64,000 nucleotides of DNA, taken from positions 1-64,000 of the forward strand of contig NZ_JMKP01000015.1 of NCBI RefSeq assembly GCF_000685805.1, in the 5' to 3' direction. This DNA comes from Psychrobacter phenylpyruvicus DSM 7000 = NBRC 102152 (GTDB lineage Bacteria > Pseudomonadota > Gammaproteobacteria > Pseudomonadales > Moraxellaceae). The notes below the pieces were generated by a model, which worked only from the letters and a program-made list of their open reading frames with translations, was not told where the DNA came from and searched no databases. Both the position numbers and the translations under genes were made by a program. Shown here piece after piece: positions 54,079 to 63,574 of the stretch. Position 1 is the stretch's first letter, and each line of letters opens with the position of its first letter.

Positions 54079-54393
54079 AAATCACTCAACTTCTAAAACA
54101 GGTTGTTGTAAAGGTTATCTAGATAATAAAGGTATTGTATCGGCCCAGTATAACAAATAATCATTATTTTTTAGTCATATAGTCATAAATAGACCATACA
54201 ATAACTGATTATCTGATTTGCTGTAAGCGGGTTGTTATCAGCTCTATAAAGGCAGACATATACAGATTACCATTAGTTTCTAATTTCATTGTTGCTAATT
54301 ACTTTAATCTATAACATAATTTTGGGCTCGATGTTTCAAGGTTGAAGGACGGCTCTGTTATTCAACCACACACTATTATAAGGATATAACAGT
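54079..54393. other. Divergent intergenic region trpS | lipase
   Basis: 315 bp, AT-rich. It holds the Fur-like palindrome at 54155-54169 and a ribosome site (taaggatata) for the lipase. Nothing else recognised. Confidence 0.45.
54155..54169. promoter_or_regulatory. Fur-box-like palindrome
   Basis: AAATAAT-C-ATTATTT is a perfect 7-1-7 palindrome. The inner ATAATCATTAT equals the centre of the classical Fur site, but the outer G/C bases are missing. It lies 77 bp from trpS and 225 bp from the lipase start, so its target gene is unclear. Confidence 0.3.
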
Positions 54394-56262
54394 ATGGGAA
54401 TGTTCAACTACAAAAACTACTCCAGTGAAGAGTCTGCTAAATTAGTGGACGATGCCAGTCATCTCTCGGCTTATACCAATGCCTTCAGTGTTTTTGGCTT
54501 TATACCAGGCGCAGATGCGCTAAATCTAGTCGGTCAGTTAACCGGAGATTTGTTTCCTAATAAGACCAATGTTGGCATTCCAGAGGGATGGGCTAAACTG
54601 ACTCCTAGTGATCTGGGTGTCAGTGACTCTTTAGTCGATAGAGAAGGTTACTTTCAGATTGAGAGTATGTTTAGTGGTAAGGCTGTGGGTGGGCCACAGG
54701 CGCTTATCTTCGGTCAATATGATGCAGCTGGCAAGTTGACTGGCATCAACCTTAATATCTCGGGTACCAACAATCTGATTGATGTATTAGATTATCTAGA
54801 CTTTAACAGCCGCAAAGGTATCGCTTTATTAGAGCCGATTTTGGCTATCGTCAAAGATTTCGCGGTGGCTAATGGTTTAAGTGGTAGCGACGTCTTGATT
54901 AGTGGTTATAGTGCGGGCGCCGCCGTTACTAACATGATTGCAGCTGAGCGTGAAATCTTAGCTGATGGATTCTTTGAAGATGCCGATTATATAGCATTTG
55001 CCGTACCCACCATTTATGATAACCCAGACGTTATTTTAAACTTTGGTTATGAAAACGATGTGGTGCACCGCATTACTGGTACCGAATCTAATATTATAGA
55101 TGCGATTAAAGCTGCCGACTTTGGGCTGGTTAACCCAGACAAGGACTTTAGTAGTTCAACTGACAACGTGGTGCTGTTCAATGATGTCTATGCTTCCCCC
55201 ATCTGGGATGTGAGCCTATTCTCTATATTGAATATTCCTACCGGTTGGTATGCCCACATTAATGGTGTTACCACAGATGCCATTACCCGTATTATTAACT
55301 CCACTTTTTATGAGCATACCAAGCAAGACAGTACCGTTATTGTGGCAGATTTAACTGCTATAAGCCGTGCAACCACTTGGGTACAAGATGATAAATCACA
55401 TACCTCTAGCCATTATGGTAGCTCAGCCTTTATTGTGGGCAGCGAACATGATGACTTAATTGCTGGCGGTAGCAACTTTGATTATATCGATGCTGGCAAA
55501 GGCAATGACATTATCAAAGCTGGGGTTGGGGTCGACCATATTGATGGAAACGAAGGTCATGACCAAGTCCGTGTCGCAGGCAGAAGCAGTGATTGGGATG
55601 TGTTTAAAATGGCTGATGATACCTTATTCTTCTTAGATAAGAAGGGTATTAATCTGGTAGAAGCGGATAACGTTGAAGCAGTTAGTTTTGAAAAAGAGCT
55701 TGCTAGTCATCTTAATAATTATGATATAGGCAGTAGTGGTTTAATTGAAAACCGTCCGGTTATCAAATGGTTTAGCAAAGGCAAAAGCTATGGAGAACAC
55801 ACCGAAGGCAGTGATGGTGATGATAGCTTAACTGGTAATATCGTCTTCGGTCGTGAAGGGGATGACATCATCCATGGTACAAATGGCAATAATACCCTTC
55901 ATGGGGGTCAAGGCGATGATATCCTATATGGTTTAGCCGGCAATGATAAGCTTTATGGCGCTGAAGGTGATGATAGGCTTGATGGTGGCGCAGGCAATGA
56001 CTGGCTAATTGGTGGCATTGGCAACGATACCTTTGTTATCGGTGAAAATGCAGGCTCTGATACCATCGTAGATTTCAATAATGATATTGGCTATAACGAT
56101 GTTATTGAATTCTCTTCCTCTATATTCCAAAGCTTTACTGACTTAGCGGCCAAAACCATTCAATCCAAAACTGATGTGCTGGTCAGTCTTAATTCGACCG
56201 ACTATTTGACAGTGCTTAATTCTACGGTAGAGGATGTGTTGAGCTCTTCAGTCATTATCTAA
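54394..56262 (+). CDS. Family I.3 (RTX) lipase, type I secreted
   Basis: A 622-residue extracellular lipase. The start MGMFNYKNYSSEESAKL, without a signal peptide, is typical of family I.3 enzymes of Pseudomonas and Serratia. The nucleophile lies in GYSAGAAVTN (Ser near 172). A candidate acid is the Asp of GYENDVVHR (near 220), and a candidate histidine is in WYAHINGV (near 287), by analogy with those lipases. RTX calcium-binding nonapeptides occur near 348-378 (GSEHDDLIAGG, GKGNDIIKAG) and in a block near 486-545 (GQGDDILYG, GAGNDWLIGG). The C-terminus ends in hydrophobic VEDVLSSSVII, expected for an uncleaved type I secretion signal. No ABC transporter, adaptor or TolC gene is nearby. Confidence 0.92.
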   Translation: MGMFNYKNYSSEESAKLVDDASHLSAYTNAFSVFGFIPGADALNLVGQLTGDLFPNKTNVGIPEGWAKLTPSDLGVSDSLVDREGYFQIESMFSGKAVGGPQALIFGQYDAAGKLTGINLNISGTNNLIDVLDYLDFNSRKGIALLEPILAIVKDFAVANGLSGSDVLISGYSAGAAVTNMIAAEREILADGFFEDADYIAFAVPTIYDNPDVILNFGYENDVVHRITGTESNIIDAIKAADFGLVNPDKDFSSSTDNVVLFNDVYASPIWDVSLFSILNIPTGWYAHINGVTTDAITRIINSTFYEHTKQDSTVIVADLTAISRATTWVQDDKSHTSSHYGSSAFIVGSEHDDLIAGGSNFDYIDAGKGNDIIKAGVGVDHIDGNEGHDQVRVAGRSSDWDVFKMADDTLFFLDKKGINLVEADNVEAVSFEKELASHLNNYDIGSSGLIENRPVIKWFSKGKSYGEHTEGSDGDDSLTGNIVFGREGDDIIHGTNGNNTLHGGQGDDILYGLAGNDKLYGAEGDDRLDGGAGNDWLIGGIGNDTFVIGENAGSDTIVDFNNDIGYNDVIEFSSSIFQSFTDLAAKTIQSKTDVLVSLNSTDYLTVLNSTVEDVLSSSVII

Positions 56263-56295
56263 TACAACTTTACTTTTATCACAATTAGTTTTTAT

Positions 56296-56334
56296 AAAAA
56301 AAGGACGGTTCCTTAATGGAAGCGTCCTTTTTTT
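56296..56334. terminator. Bidirectional terminator between lipase and acyltransferase
   Basis: AAAAAAAGGACG and CGTCCTTTTTTT form a 12-bp stem, extended by TTCC/GGAA after a single mismatch, with a 5-base loop. It serves the convergent genes on both sides. Confidence 0.88.
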
Positions 56335-56354
56335 CTACGACTCTATTGGCAGAA

Positions 56355-57527
56355 TTATTTATTAGAGGTTTTTTTATTGTAGTAAGAAGTACGACCAGTT
56401 TCTGCATTTTTATAGCGTTTATGAAACCACATCCACTGCGTAGGATCAATGCGGATTAGACTTTCTAAAACCTCATTGATGCGGGTCGCATCGGCCACCT
56501 CATCTTTGGTAGGGTAGTTCTCTAAAGCTGGCGTGATACTCAGGTGATAATGGGGCCGCTTGCCACGAGGAATATGGTCTGGAGTTTGTCTATAAGTATG
56601 TAGAGCCATGACCGCTGGCGGGTTGGATTTGTCTCCCATACGGGCCAATCGTCTCGGGGCGGTTACTGTAGCGGCAGGTACCCCAAAAAAAGGCGCCATT
56701 ACCCCATGTTTTAGTCCATAATCCTGATCTGGAGAGTACCAAACCACGCGGCCTTCTCGGATACGGCTTACAAGCTTACGCATATTGTGATGGTCAATCT
56801 GTTCATCAAAGATATGACGACGACCATTATATATAAACCAATCTAGCAGTTCGTTATTTTGAGGACGATAAACACAATCAACGGCTGAGAACTGAGTAAA
56901 TAAACGGCCACCTAAATCTAGCATGGTGTAATGACCACCCAGTAGCAGCACAGCCTTACCTTGTTTTTTGGCTTCAACCAAATGCTGCAACCCTGAAATA
57001 GAAACAGTACGAGTAAAGACATTTGGACGGAACCAAGCGCATAAGGTCTCAAACACGCCAATACCTTGATTGACAAAGACTTGCTTAGCCATAAGCTCAC
57101 GGTCTGCAGCCATTTTTTCGGGAAAGGCAAGCTCAAGGTTGATTAAGGTGTCATGTCTACGACTTTTTACCAAATGATAAAGAGCAATCCCTAACTGTCG
57201 CCCAATCCAGAACTGAAGCCGTAAAGGCAAGTAAATGAGTGGCAATACTAAAGCAAGTAGCAGCCAAATCCCCCAATATTTAGGGGCTAAATAAGCCAGT
57301 TTAAAAGGCTTTCTATCCGCTATAGAGGTTTGTTTGTGGTTCTCGCTAATGGTCGGCATACCTGCTGGAATGGGAACAGGCTTTGGGGGGTTAGAAGTCA
57401 CAGAAGGTTGAGTCGAGTTAGGCTTAGGCTCTGTCTCAGGCGTATAGTGCTGAACCGATGACTGTACAGGAATCCGGTTCGACTGTTGCTTGTTAGGACT
57501 GTCGTTAGGCGAGGAGGGAGTATTCAT
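56355..57527 (-). CDS. LpxL/LpxM-type lipid A acyltransferase
   Basis: A 390-residue late acyltransferase of lipid A synthesis, transferring a secondary acyl chain from acyl-ACP at the inner membrane. The HX4D motif is GGHYTMLDLGG near residue 196. IWLLLALVLPLIYLPLRLQF forms the N-terminal membrane helix near 93. WYSPDQDYGLKHGVMAPFFG near 260 and the closing WMWFHKRYK near 370 are family hallmarks. The first 75 residues are a Pro/Gln/Ser-rich tail not found in E. coli LpxL. M56 is a possible alternative start. LpxL, LpxM and LpxP cannot be told apart here. Confidence 0.92.
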   Translation of the reverse strand: MNTPSSPNDSPNKQQSNRIPVQSSVQHYTPETEPKPNSTQPSVTSNPPKPVPIPAGMPTISENHKQTSIADRKPFKLAYLAPKYWGIWLLLALVLPLIYLPLRLQFWIGRQLGIALYHLVKSRRHDTLINLELAFPEKMAADRELMAKQVFVNQGIGVFETLCAWFRPNVFTRTVSISGLQHLVEAKKQGKAVLLLGGHYTMLDLGGRLFTQFSAVDCVYRPQNNELLDWFIYNGRRHIFDEQIDHHNMRKLVSRIREGRVVWYSPDQDYGLKHGVMAPFFGVPAATVTAPRRLARMGDKSNPPAVMALHTYRQTPDHIPRGKRPHYHLSITPALENYPTKDEVADATRINEVLESLIRIDPTQWMWFHKRYKNAETGRTSYYNKKTSNK

Positions 57528-57777
57528 AAAGTTTCACCAGGATTGGACCTGAAGGCCGGCAATGATTATCAGTCGACCTTGATCCAACTAACCAGAAGGT
57601 AACCCCAAAGTAATGAGTAATAAAAGAGCTGGCAACAAAGAATTTGCTAATCCGCTAGCTTAGAGTTATGGGGTTACTTATGAGTGTCCAATTGAAGTTT
57701 TGAGCGTTAAATTAAAGAGTAAGGGACGATGGCTTGGGCGATAAATCATTTAATAACCAGCCATCTGAGCCAAGCAG

Positions 57778-59745
57778 TTAGCTATAGCTATCTAGCTCAT
57801 CCCAACGCTCTAACTTGATCATAAGCTCTTCATCTATTGCCGCCAGTCTTTCACTAGCAGCAGTAGCGGCTTCTAAGTCGGTGGTAAACCAGCTACCATC
57901 AGCCAGCTTTTGTTGCAGATCGGCCTGCTCTTTTTCTAACTTAGAGATCTGACTGGGTAATTCATCAAGCTCTCTTTGTTCATTATAACTGAGCTTACGT
58001 TTAGGAGTTGTTGCCGCTTTGTCATCAGCAGCTGGGGTAGGAGCTGACTCTTTATCTGATTTTTTACTGTTGTCAGCCTTTGCAGCAGCTGTTTCTTTAG
58101 CATTGAAGCTGTCTTCGCGCTGCTTTTGCACCAAGTAATCTTGATAACCACCGACATACTCTTTCACAATGCCATTGCCTTCTTCATCTTGATCAAATAC
58201 CCAAGTCGAAGTAACCACGTTGTCCATAAAGGCACGGTCATGACTAATAAGTAGGATGGTACCATCGAAGTTTGCTACGGATTCTTCCAATAGCTCAAGT
58301 GTCGCCATATCTAAGTCATTAGTTGGCTCGTCGAGTACCATAACGTTGGCAGGCTTTAGCAGTTGTTTCGCCAGTAGGACCCGGTTTCTTTCACCTCCTG
58401 ACAAAGCTTTTACTGGGGTGCGGGCGCGTTCTGGAGCAAACAAGAAATCTTGTAAATAGCTCATAATATGAGTCTTTTTGCCACCCACTTCAATGAAGTC
58501 AGAGCCCTCAGATACGTTTTGAGCCACACTGGCTTCCAGGTCTAATTGATCGCGCAATTGATCGAAGAAAGCTATTTGTAAGTTGGTGCCTAAGGTGACG
58601 CTACCACGCTGCACAACTTGGTCATCTGACTCACCGAGGATGGCTTTAATAAGTGTGGTTTTACCGGCGCCATTAGGCCCAATAATACCAATCTTATCGC
58701 CACGGATAATGGTGGTGCTAAAGTCATCTACCAATACGTTGCCATCATATTCAAGGTGTAAGTTTTTCACTTTACAGACCAGCTTACCGCTCTTATCGCC
58801 ACTGGCCATAGTAATGTTGACGTTGCCTACTTGCTCACGGCGTTTTTTACGCTCTTCACGCAGTTGCTTCAACTCACGGACCCGGCCTTCATTACGGGTA
58901 CGACGTGCTTTGATGCCTTGACGAATCCACACTTCTTCTTGAGCCAGTTTTTTATCAAAATTGGCATTGTTTTTCTCTTCAGCAATCAACTGTTGCTCTT
59001 TGAGCTCTTGATAACGCGCATAGCCGCCAGCGCCTTGAGTGACGTCATAGCTTGAAAGCTTACCGCGGTCCAACTCAATAATGCGAGTCGCTAATTTATC
59101 GACGAAGGCCCTATCGTGGGTGATGAACAATAAGGTTAATCCCTGCCAGTCTTTTAAGAACTGCTCTAGCCATTCAATACTTTCCACATCCAAGTGGTTA
59201 GTTGGCTCATCAAGTAATAGAATATCAGGCTTGGTCACTAAGGAGCGAGCCAGTAGCACCCGGCGTTTACGACCACCGGATAGCGAAGACAAATCATCCT
59301 CAGGATCGAGCCCCATAGTAGTAATAATTTGACGGGCCTCACGCTCTAAGTCCCAACCATGTGCAGCATCAATATCATGCTGCAGGTTAGACATGGCCTC
59401 ACAAGCGTCCATATCGCCAGATGCACACTGATCGGCTTTTTTATTATAGGCAATAAGTAAATCGGCGGTTTTTTTGTCGCCGCCCATAACGATGTCTAAG
59501 ATACGACCACTGCTTTCTGGTACATCCTGCTCAAGCATGGCAACTTTGACACTACTATTAATGATGACCTCACCACTGTCTGGAACGATTCTGCCATCAA
59601 TGAGCTTAAATAGAGTGGATTTACCCTCTCCGTTGCGTCCAATCAGACAGACGCGTTCTCCAGCCTCAATACTAAGATCGACGCCATCAAGAATAGGAGC
59701 AACACCGAAAGCTAAGTGGATGTTTTTTAGATTAATAAGTGCCAT
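57778..59745 (-). CDS. uup: ABC-F family ATPase Uup
   Basis: Soluble tandem ABC ATPase of the ABC-F class, which acts on ribosomes; Uup also influences transposon excision and branch migration intermediates. Walker A motifs are GRNGEGKST (36-44) and GPNGAGKTT (near 355). Signatures are LSGGRKRRVLLA near 155 and LSGGERNRVLLA near 443. An inter-domain linker rich in Arg and Glu (RRTRNEGRVRELKQLREERK) follows the first module. A C-terminal coiled coil (about 575-655) marks Uup rather than Ettc-type members. 655 residues. Single gene, with slyX divergent on the other side. Confidence 0.93.
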   Translation of the reverse strand: MALINLKNIHLAFGVAPILDGVDLSIEAGERVCLIGRNGEGKSTLFKLIDGRIVPDSGEVIINSSVKVAMLEQDVPESSGRILDIVMGGDKKTADLLIAYNKKADQCASGDMDACEAMSNLQHDIDAAHGWDLEREARQIITTMGLDPEDDLSSLSGGRKRRVLLARSLVTKPDILLLDEPTNHLDVESIEWLEQFLKDWQGLTLLFITHDRAFVDKLATRIIELDRGKLSSYDVTQGAGGYARYQELKEQQLIAEEKNNANFDKKLAQEEVWIRQGIKARRTRNEGRVRELKQLREERKKRREQVGNVNITMASGDKSGKLVCKVKNLHLEYDGNVLVDDFSTTIIRGDKIGIIGPNGAGKTTLIKAILGESDDQVVQRGSVTLGTNLQIAFFDQLRDQLDLEASVAQNVSEGSDFIEVGGKKTHIMSYLQDFLFAPERARTPVKALSGGERNRVLLAKQLLKPANVMVLDEPTNDLDMATLELLEESVANFDGTILLISHDRAFMDNVVTSTWVFDQDEEGNGIVKEYVGGYQDYLVQKQREDSFNAKETAAAKADNSKKSDKESAPTPAADDKAATTPKRKLSYNEQRELDELPSQISKLEKEQADLQQKLADGSWFTTDLEAATAASERLAAIDEELMIKLERWDELDSYS

Positions 59746-59931
59746 ATATGTATGTTTACCATTATTTATAAGTTATGTTCTTAACTACTACATGTTAAAA
59801 TTGAGTACAGTATATCACGCGGGCAGGGAATCATAACCTGTCATCGTATTTGGCCTCCTTAAAATCATTAGGTTTGCTACAAGGGCAGGGTCAAATCTTC
59901 ATTTATCCATTCTTATATTCAGAAGAAGTCC

Positions 59932-60180
59932 ATGTCGAATTTAGCACAGAACCGTGGTGATAATTTTGATCACTTAAAGCAGCAAATAGCCGATCTACAA
60001 TCCAACGTAGCGTACTTAGAGCTCACAGTCGATAGTTTAGATCAGGTTATTGCTAAGCAAGATAAGCAAATTCAAGACATGCAGCGTCAGTTGCAGCTGT
60101 TGTACGTTCAGTTAAATAGAGTCAGTGACTCAGGCATAGCACCTTTTGATGCTGCCTCAGAAGTTCCTCCGCACTATTGA
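59932..60180 (+). CDS. slyX: SlyX-family protein
   Basis: An 82-residue coiled-coil protein of the SlyX family. The helix QQIADLQSNVAYLELTVDSL, then QDKQIQDMQRQLQLLYVQLN, and the terminal PPHY are hallmarks (E. coli SlyX ends PPHY). Function unknown; it was first seen beside slyD in enterobacteria. A purine-rich site (agaagaag) precedes the ATG. Confidence 0.92.
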   Translation: MSNLAQNRGDNFDHLKQQIADLQSNVAYLELTVDSLDQVIAKQDKQIQDMQRQLQLLYVQLNRVSDSGIAPFDAASEVPPHY

Positions 60181-60482
60181 TAATTTATGCAGCTACGTAC
60201 TTATACTTTGTTATATATATTTAAGCTGTTTTGACAGTTAATTTAAGTCAGTTTATGGAAATAAAGCAGAGTGCTGTAGAAAATAATTATAAATATATCA
60301 AAGTGTTGCAATTTATTTCTTGATTAAGTAATATTGCCAGTGATTAATTATTATGTGGTTGAAAGGTAACCTATCTCAATAATAATTAGCGCCCATCCCT
60401 CTGTTTTATGATTTCACACTTTGTGAGAGTCTAATCATAATACCTTAGTCCTCATCCTATAAATGGAATTTTGGAGAAATAA
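60181..60482. other. Intergenic region upstream of the first FadL-family gene
   Basis: 302 bp, AT-rich. It contains a short inverted repeat (TCACA-CTT-TGTGA, near 60413) and a good ribosome site (ttggag) for the next gene. No terminator for slyX is evident. Confidence 0.4.
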
Positions 60483-61862
60483 ATGCGCTCTACTTTTAAT
60501 ATCAAACCCCTCGTCACTGCCGTTGCTGCCTTATCTGTTGCTAGCTTAGCGTCTGCTGCTGGTCTTTCGCGTTCAGAGCAAGATGTCTCTGCCTTCTTAC
60601 AAGATGGCACCTATGCTGAAGCGGTATATACCTATTTCGATGGAGATGTAACAGGTAAAGATATAAACGGTAATAAAATCAAAGATATCGCAGAGAGTTA
60701 TGATTTCTTCCGTTATGGCGCAAAAGCAGATATCAACGATACCTTTAGTATCGGTGTACTCTATGATGAGCCGTGGGGTGCTGCAGCTGATTACGATAAT
60801 AACAGTATATTCGGTGGGGCTCCGACAAAAGTAGCAAATGGAATGATTTCTGGACGTGATATTACTAATCCAGTAACAAATGATAAAGTAACTAATGTTG
60901 CTGAGTTTGAACAATATGTCCGAACTATTGAAGGCTTAGCAGCCAACGGTCTTGCCAAACCTGAGGATGTACAGAAACTTCAATATTTAGAAGGTGAGTT
61001 GGCAACAGCACTAGCCAATACCGAAGGAACCAATGTTGAGGTTCGTTCTGAAAGCCTAACTGGTCTAGTAGGTATGAAGTTCGGTCAGAACAAAGAGTTC
61101 CAAGTTTATGGTGGTCCGGTAGCTCAGCGCATCAAAGCAGATGTTAAATTACGTGGCGATGCTTATCTAAGTGCGACGGGTTATGACTTAAATGTAAACC
61201 CAGATACCGACTATGGTTGGCTTGCCGGTTTCCAATATAGTAAACCAGAAATCGGTCTAAAAGCTGCTTTGACTTATCGTTCAGAGATTGATCATAGTAT
61301 GGATGTTGGCGAATACATGCCATTATTAGCATTAATTGGTGATAAACCAAAACAAGTTAATAAAATGAAAGTAACCACACCAGAGTCAGTGAACTTTGAT
61401 TTCCAAACCGGTATTAACCCAACTACTTTAGCGACAGCCAAAGTACGCTGGGTGCCTTGGGGCGATTTCGCAGTAACTCCGCCACTATATAATGAAGCAA
61501 CTGTTAAGAGCGGGGATTATGGCCCTAATGGCTTAAACTTGATTGATTATGACGATGACCAATGGATGGTAGAGCTAGGTCTGGCTAAGCGTGTGGCAGA
61601 CAATCTAGCTGTATCTGGAACAGTAGGTTGGGATAGTGGTGCGGGCAACCCTGTGACCTCATTAGGCCCAGTTGAAGGCTATTATAGCGTCGGTCTTGGT
61701 GCTAAATACGATATGACTAAGAATTGGTCAATATCAGCCGGTGGTAAATATCTATGGATAGGTGATGCCAAAGGTGTTATCCCAAATGGAGATCAGGTAA
61801 GTACATTTGAAGACAATGATGGTTTTGCATTAGGGGTTAGATTATCTTATCAAGATAAGTAA
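60483..61862 (+). CDS. FadL-family outer-membrane transport protein, copy 1
   Basis: A 459-residue outer-membrane beta-barrel of the FadL/OMPP1 family (uptake of hydrophobic compounds such as long-chain fatty acids). Residues 1-25 are a signal peptide (VTAVAALSVASLASAA). The mature start GLSRSEQDVSAFLQDGTYAE takes the place of the FadL plug segment. The middle repeats alternating hydrophobic strands, and the end is GGKYLWIGDAK then DGFALGVRLSYQDK. This copy has an insert of about 60 residues (near 120-180) not found in copy 2. It is first of three tandem paralogues, each with its own ribosome site and separated by terminators. Ligand unknown. Confidence 0.88.
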   Translation: MRSTFNIKPLVTAVAALSVASLASAAGLSRSEQDVSAFLQDGTYAEAVYTYFDGDVTGKDINGNKIKDIAESYDFFRYGAKADINDTFSIGVLYDEPWGAAADYDNNSIFGGAPTKVANGMISGRDITNPVTNDKVTNVAEFEQYVRTIEGLAANGLAKPEDVQKLQYLEGELATALANTEGTNVEVRSESLTGLVGMKFGQNKEFQVYGGPVAQRIKADVKLRGDAYLSATGYDLNVNPDTDYGWLAGFQYSKPEIGLKAALTYRSEIDHSMDVGEYMPLLALIGDKPKQVNKMKVTTPESVNFDFQTGINPTTLATAKVRWVPWGDFAVTPPLYNEATVKSGDYGPNGLNLIDYDDDQWMVELGLAKRVADNLAVSGTVGWDSGAGNPVTSLGPVEGYYSVGLGAKYDMTKNWSISAGGKYLWIGDAKGVIPNGDQVSTFEDNDGFALGVRLSYQDK

Positions 61863-61883
61863 ATCTTAAATTAGTATTTACAA

Positions 61884-61912
61884 AAAAAAGCAGCCGTTGG
61901 CTGCTTTTTTTA
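61884..61912 (+). terminator. Terminator after FadL copy 1
   Basis: AAAAAAGCAGCC and GGCTGCTTTTTT form a 12-bp stem with a 3-base loop, 21 bases past the stop. Confidence 0.88.
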
Positions 61913-62077
61913 TTATTAAATAAAAATAAATATATTGCTATGCAATAAAACTTTAAGTATTATTTGAAAAAGTGTTAATTCATGTTAATTTACGTTGTTT
62001 TTAATTTAAGCGTTTCAATCAAGACATGCTAATTTATGCTGCAATACTTTTCACTAGCATCAGGCATTTAGCATGTC

Positions 62078-62094
62078 TGGTACAGGAAGTACCA
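62078..62094. promoter_or_regulatory. Inverted repeat upstream of FadL copy 2 (candidate operator)
   Basis: TGGTAC-AGGAA-GTACCA is a perfect repeat with 6-bp arms, about 70 bp before the ATG. The CTGGTNC/GNACCA(A)G outline recalls a FadR-type site, but the centre is longer than in E. coli FadR, so the binding protein is unknown. Confidence 0.4.
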
Positions 62095-62160
62095 AGTTCT
62101 CAATAAGCTAATTATATAGCTTATGTTACGAGAATTAATTTTTCTTATGGAGCGTTTCAA

Positions 62161-63312
62161 ATGTCAACACCTTTCACCTTTTCAAAACTTACCCTCGTCT
62201 TTTTAACCCTACCTTTAGCCTCTTTATCACACTCTGCTGGAGTTGATCGTTCTGGTCAGGATATTAGCGCATTTTTACAAGATGGTACCTATGCTGAAGC
62301 TGTCTATACTTATATCGATGCTGACATTAGCGGCGTAGACAATGCAAACAACAAAACTGGTGATATATTCAAAACTTATGACTTCTTCCGTTATGGTGTA
62401 AAAACAGATATTGATGATACTCTTAGTATCGGCGTTCTATATGATGAACCTTTTGGTGCAGAAGCTGGTTATAAGGATAAAAGTAATTTTGTCTCTTCTA
62501 ATGCATCACCGACGGTTGGTGAGGGCACAGACGTAAGTCTTCGCACTTATAACTTAACTGGTATTTTAGGGGCCAAAATCGGTGCAGCTAAAAATATACA
62601 AGTATATGCTGGGCCTGTATATCAAAAGGCAGCCGCTGAGCTTGAGATACGTGGTGATGCTTATGGGCCTTTTGATGGTTATGATGCTACCATGTCATCA
62701 GATAATGCTATGGGGTGGTTAGCAGGTTTTGCTTATAGTAAACCTGAAAAGGCATTAAAAGCAGCTTTAACTTACCGCTCTGAGATTGAACATGACATAA
62801 ATTCTACAGAAGTATTCAAAGGTAATGACTATCAAACTAAAATTGAACTAACTACCCCTGAGTCGTATAACTTTGATTTTCAAACAGGGCTTAACCGAAC
62901 CACATTAGCTACTGTAAATGTCCGTTATGTACCTTGGTCTGACTTTGCAATTGTTCCGCCAAAATATACTTCGATAACTAAAGGACCACTAATCGCTTAT
63001 AGTGATGACCAGTGGAAGGTTGACCTTGGACTAGCTAAGCGTATTGCTGATAATTTAGCGATATCTGGAACAGTGGGCTGGGATAGTGGTGCTGGTAACC
63101 CTGTATCTTCATTAGGTCCAATTGAAGGCTATTATAGCGTGGGTCTAGGTGCCAAATATAATATGAATAAAAACTGGGCTATCTCTGCCGGAGGTAAATA
63201 CCTAAAATTTGGAGATGCCAAAGGTGCATTATCAAGTGGCACCATTGTTTCTAACTTTGAAGACAATGACGGCTTTGCACTAGGCGTTAAGCTTTCATAC
63301 CAAGATAAATAA
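62161..63312 (+). CDS. FadL-family outer-membrane transport protein, copy 2
   Basis: A 383-residue paralogue of copy 1. The signal peptide is at 1-25 (LTLVFLTLPLASLSHSA), followed by GVDRSGQDISAFLQDGTYAE. The C-terminal third is nearly the same as in copy 1 (GTVGWDSGAGNPVSSLGPIE, YYSVGLGAKYNMNKNWAISA, DGFALGVKLSYQDK), while the extracellular loop regions differ. At 383 residues it is shorter, lacking the insert found in copy 1. Preceded by a 17-bp inverted repeat and followed by its own terminator, so it seems to be a separate transcript. Ligand unknown. Confidence 0.88.
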   Translation: MSTPFTFSKLTLVFLTLPLASLSHSAGVDRSGQDISAFLQDGTYAEAVYTYIDADISGVDNANNKTGDIFKTYDFFRYGVKTDIDDTLSIGVLYDEPFGAEAGYKDKSNFVSSNASPTVGEGTDVSLRTYNLTGILGAKIGAAKNIQVYAGPVYQKAAAELEIRGDAYGPFDGYDATMSSDNAMGWLAGFAYSKPEKALKAALTYRSEIEHDINSTEVFKGNDYQTKIELTTPESYNFDFQTGLNRTTLATVNVRYVPWSDFAIVPPKYTSITKGPLIAYSDDQWKVDLGLAKRIADNLAISGTVGWDSGAGNPVSSLGPIEGYYSVGLGAKYNMNKNWAISAGGKYLKFGDAKGALSSGTIVSNFEDNDGFALGVKLSYQDK

Positions 63313-63333
63313 CTGGTTATAACTAGGTGGAAT

Positions 63334-63363
63334 AAAAAAAGTAGCCATATGGCTACTTTTTTT
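63334..63363 (+). terminator. Terminator after FadL copy 2
   Basis: AAAAAAAGTAGCC and GGCTACTTTTTTT form a 13-bp stem with a 4-base loop, 22 bases past the stop. It has the same layout as the terminator after copy 1. Confidence 0.88.
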
Positions 63364-63574
63364 ATTTAAACCAGTTTTTAAATCAAAGGTTGCTATATTT
63401 ATACAGTTTGATTATTATAATTACACGATTTACTAGCTCTTACATATCTGTAATATACTTAGCGGATATTTAAGAGCCCAGTATAGTTGGCACTGGATGG
63501 CCTGGCACCTTATTAACATTTTTTTTGCTATTAGTAATAAGTACTGTGTCTATTTTTTTCATGGAGGATTTCAA

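Noticed and set aside
60400-60430. CRP site from the TCACA-CTT-TGTGA repeat before FadL copy 1
   Set aside because: Half-sites are in the reverse order and spacing for CRP (TGTGA-N6-TCACA); weak otherwise.
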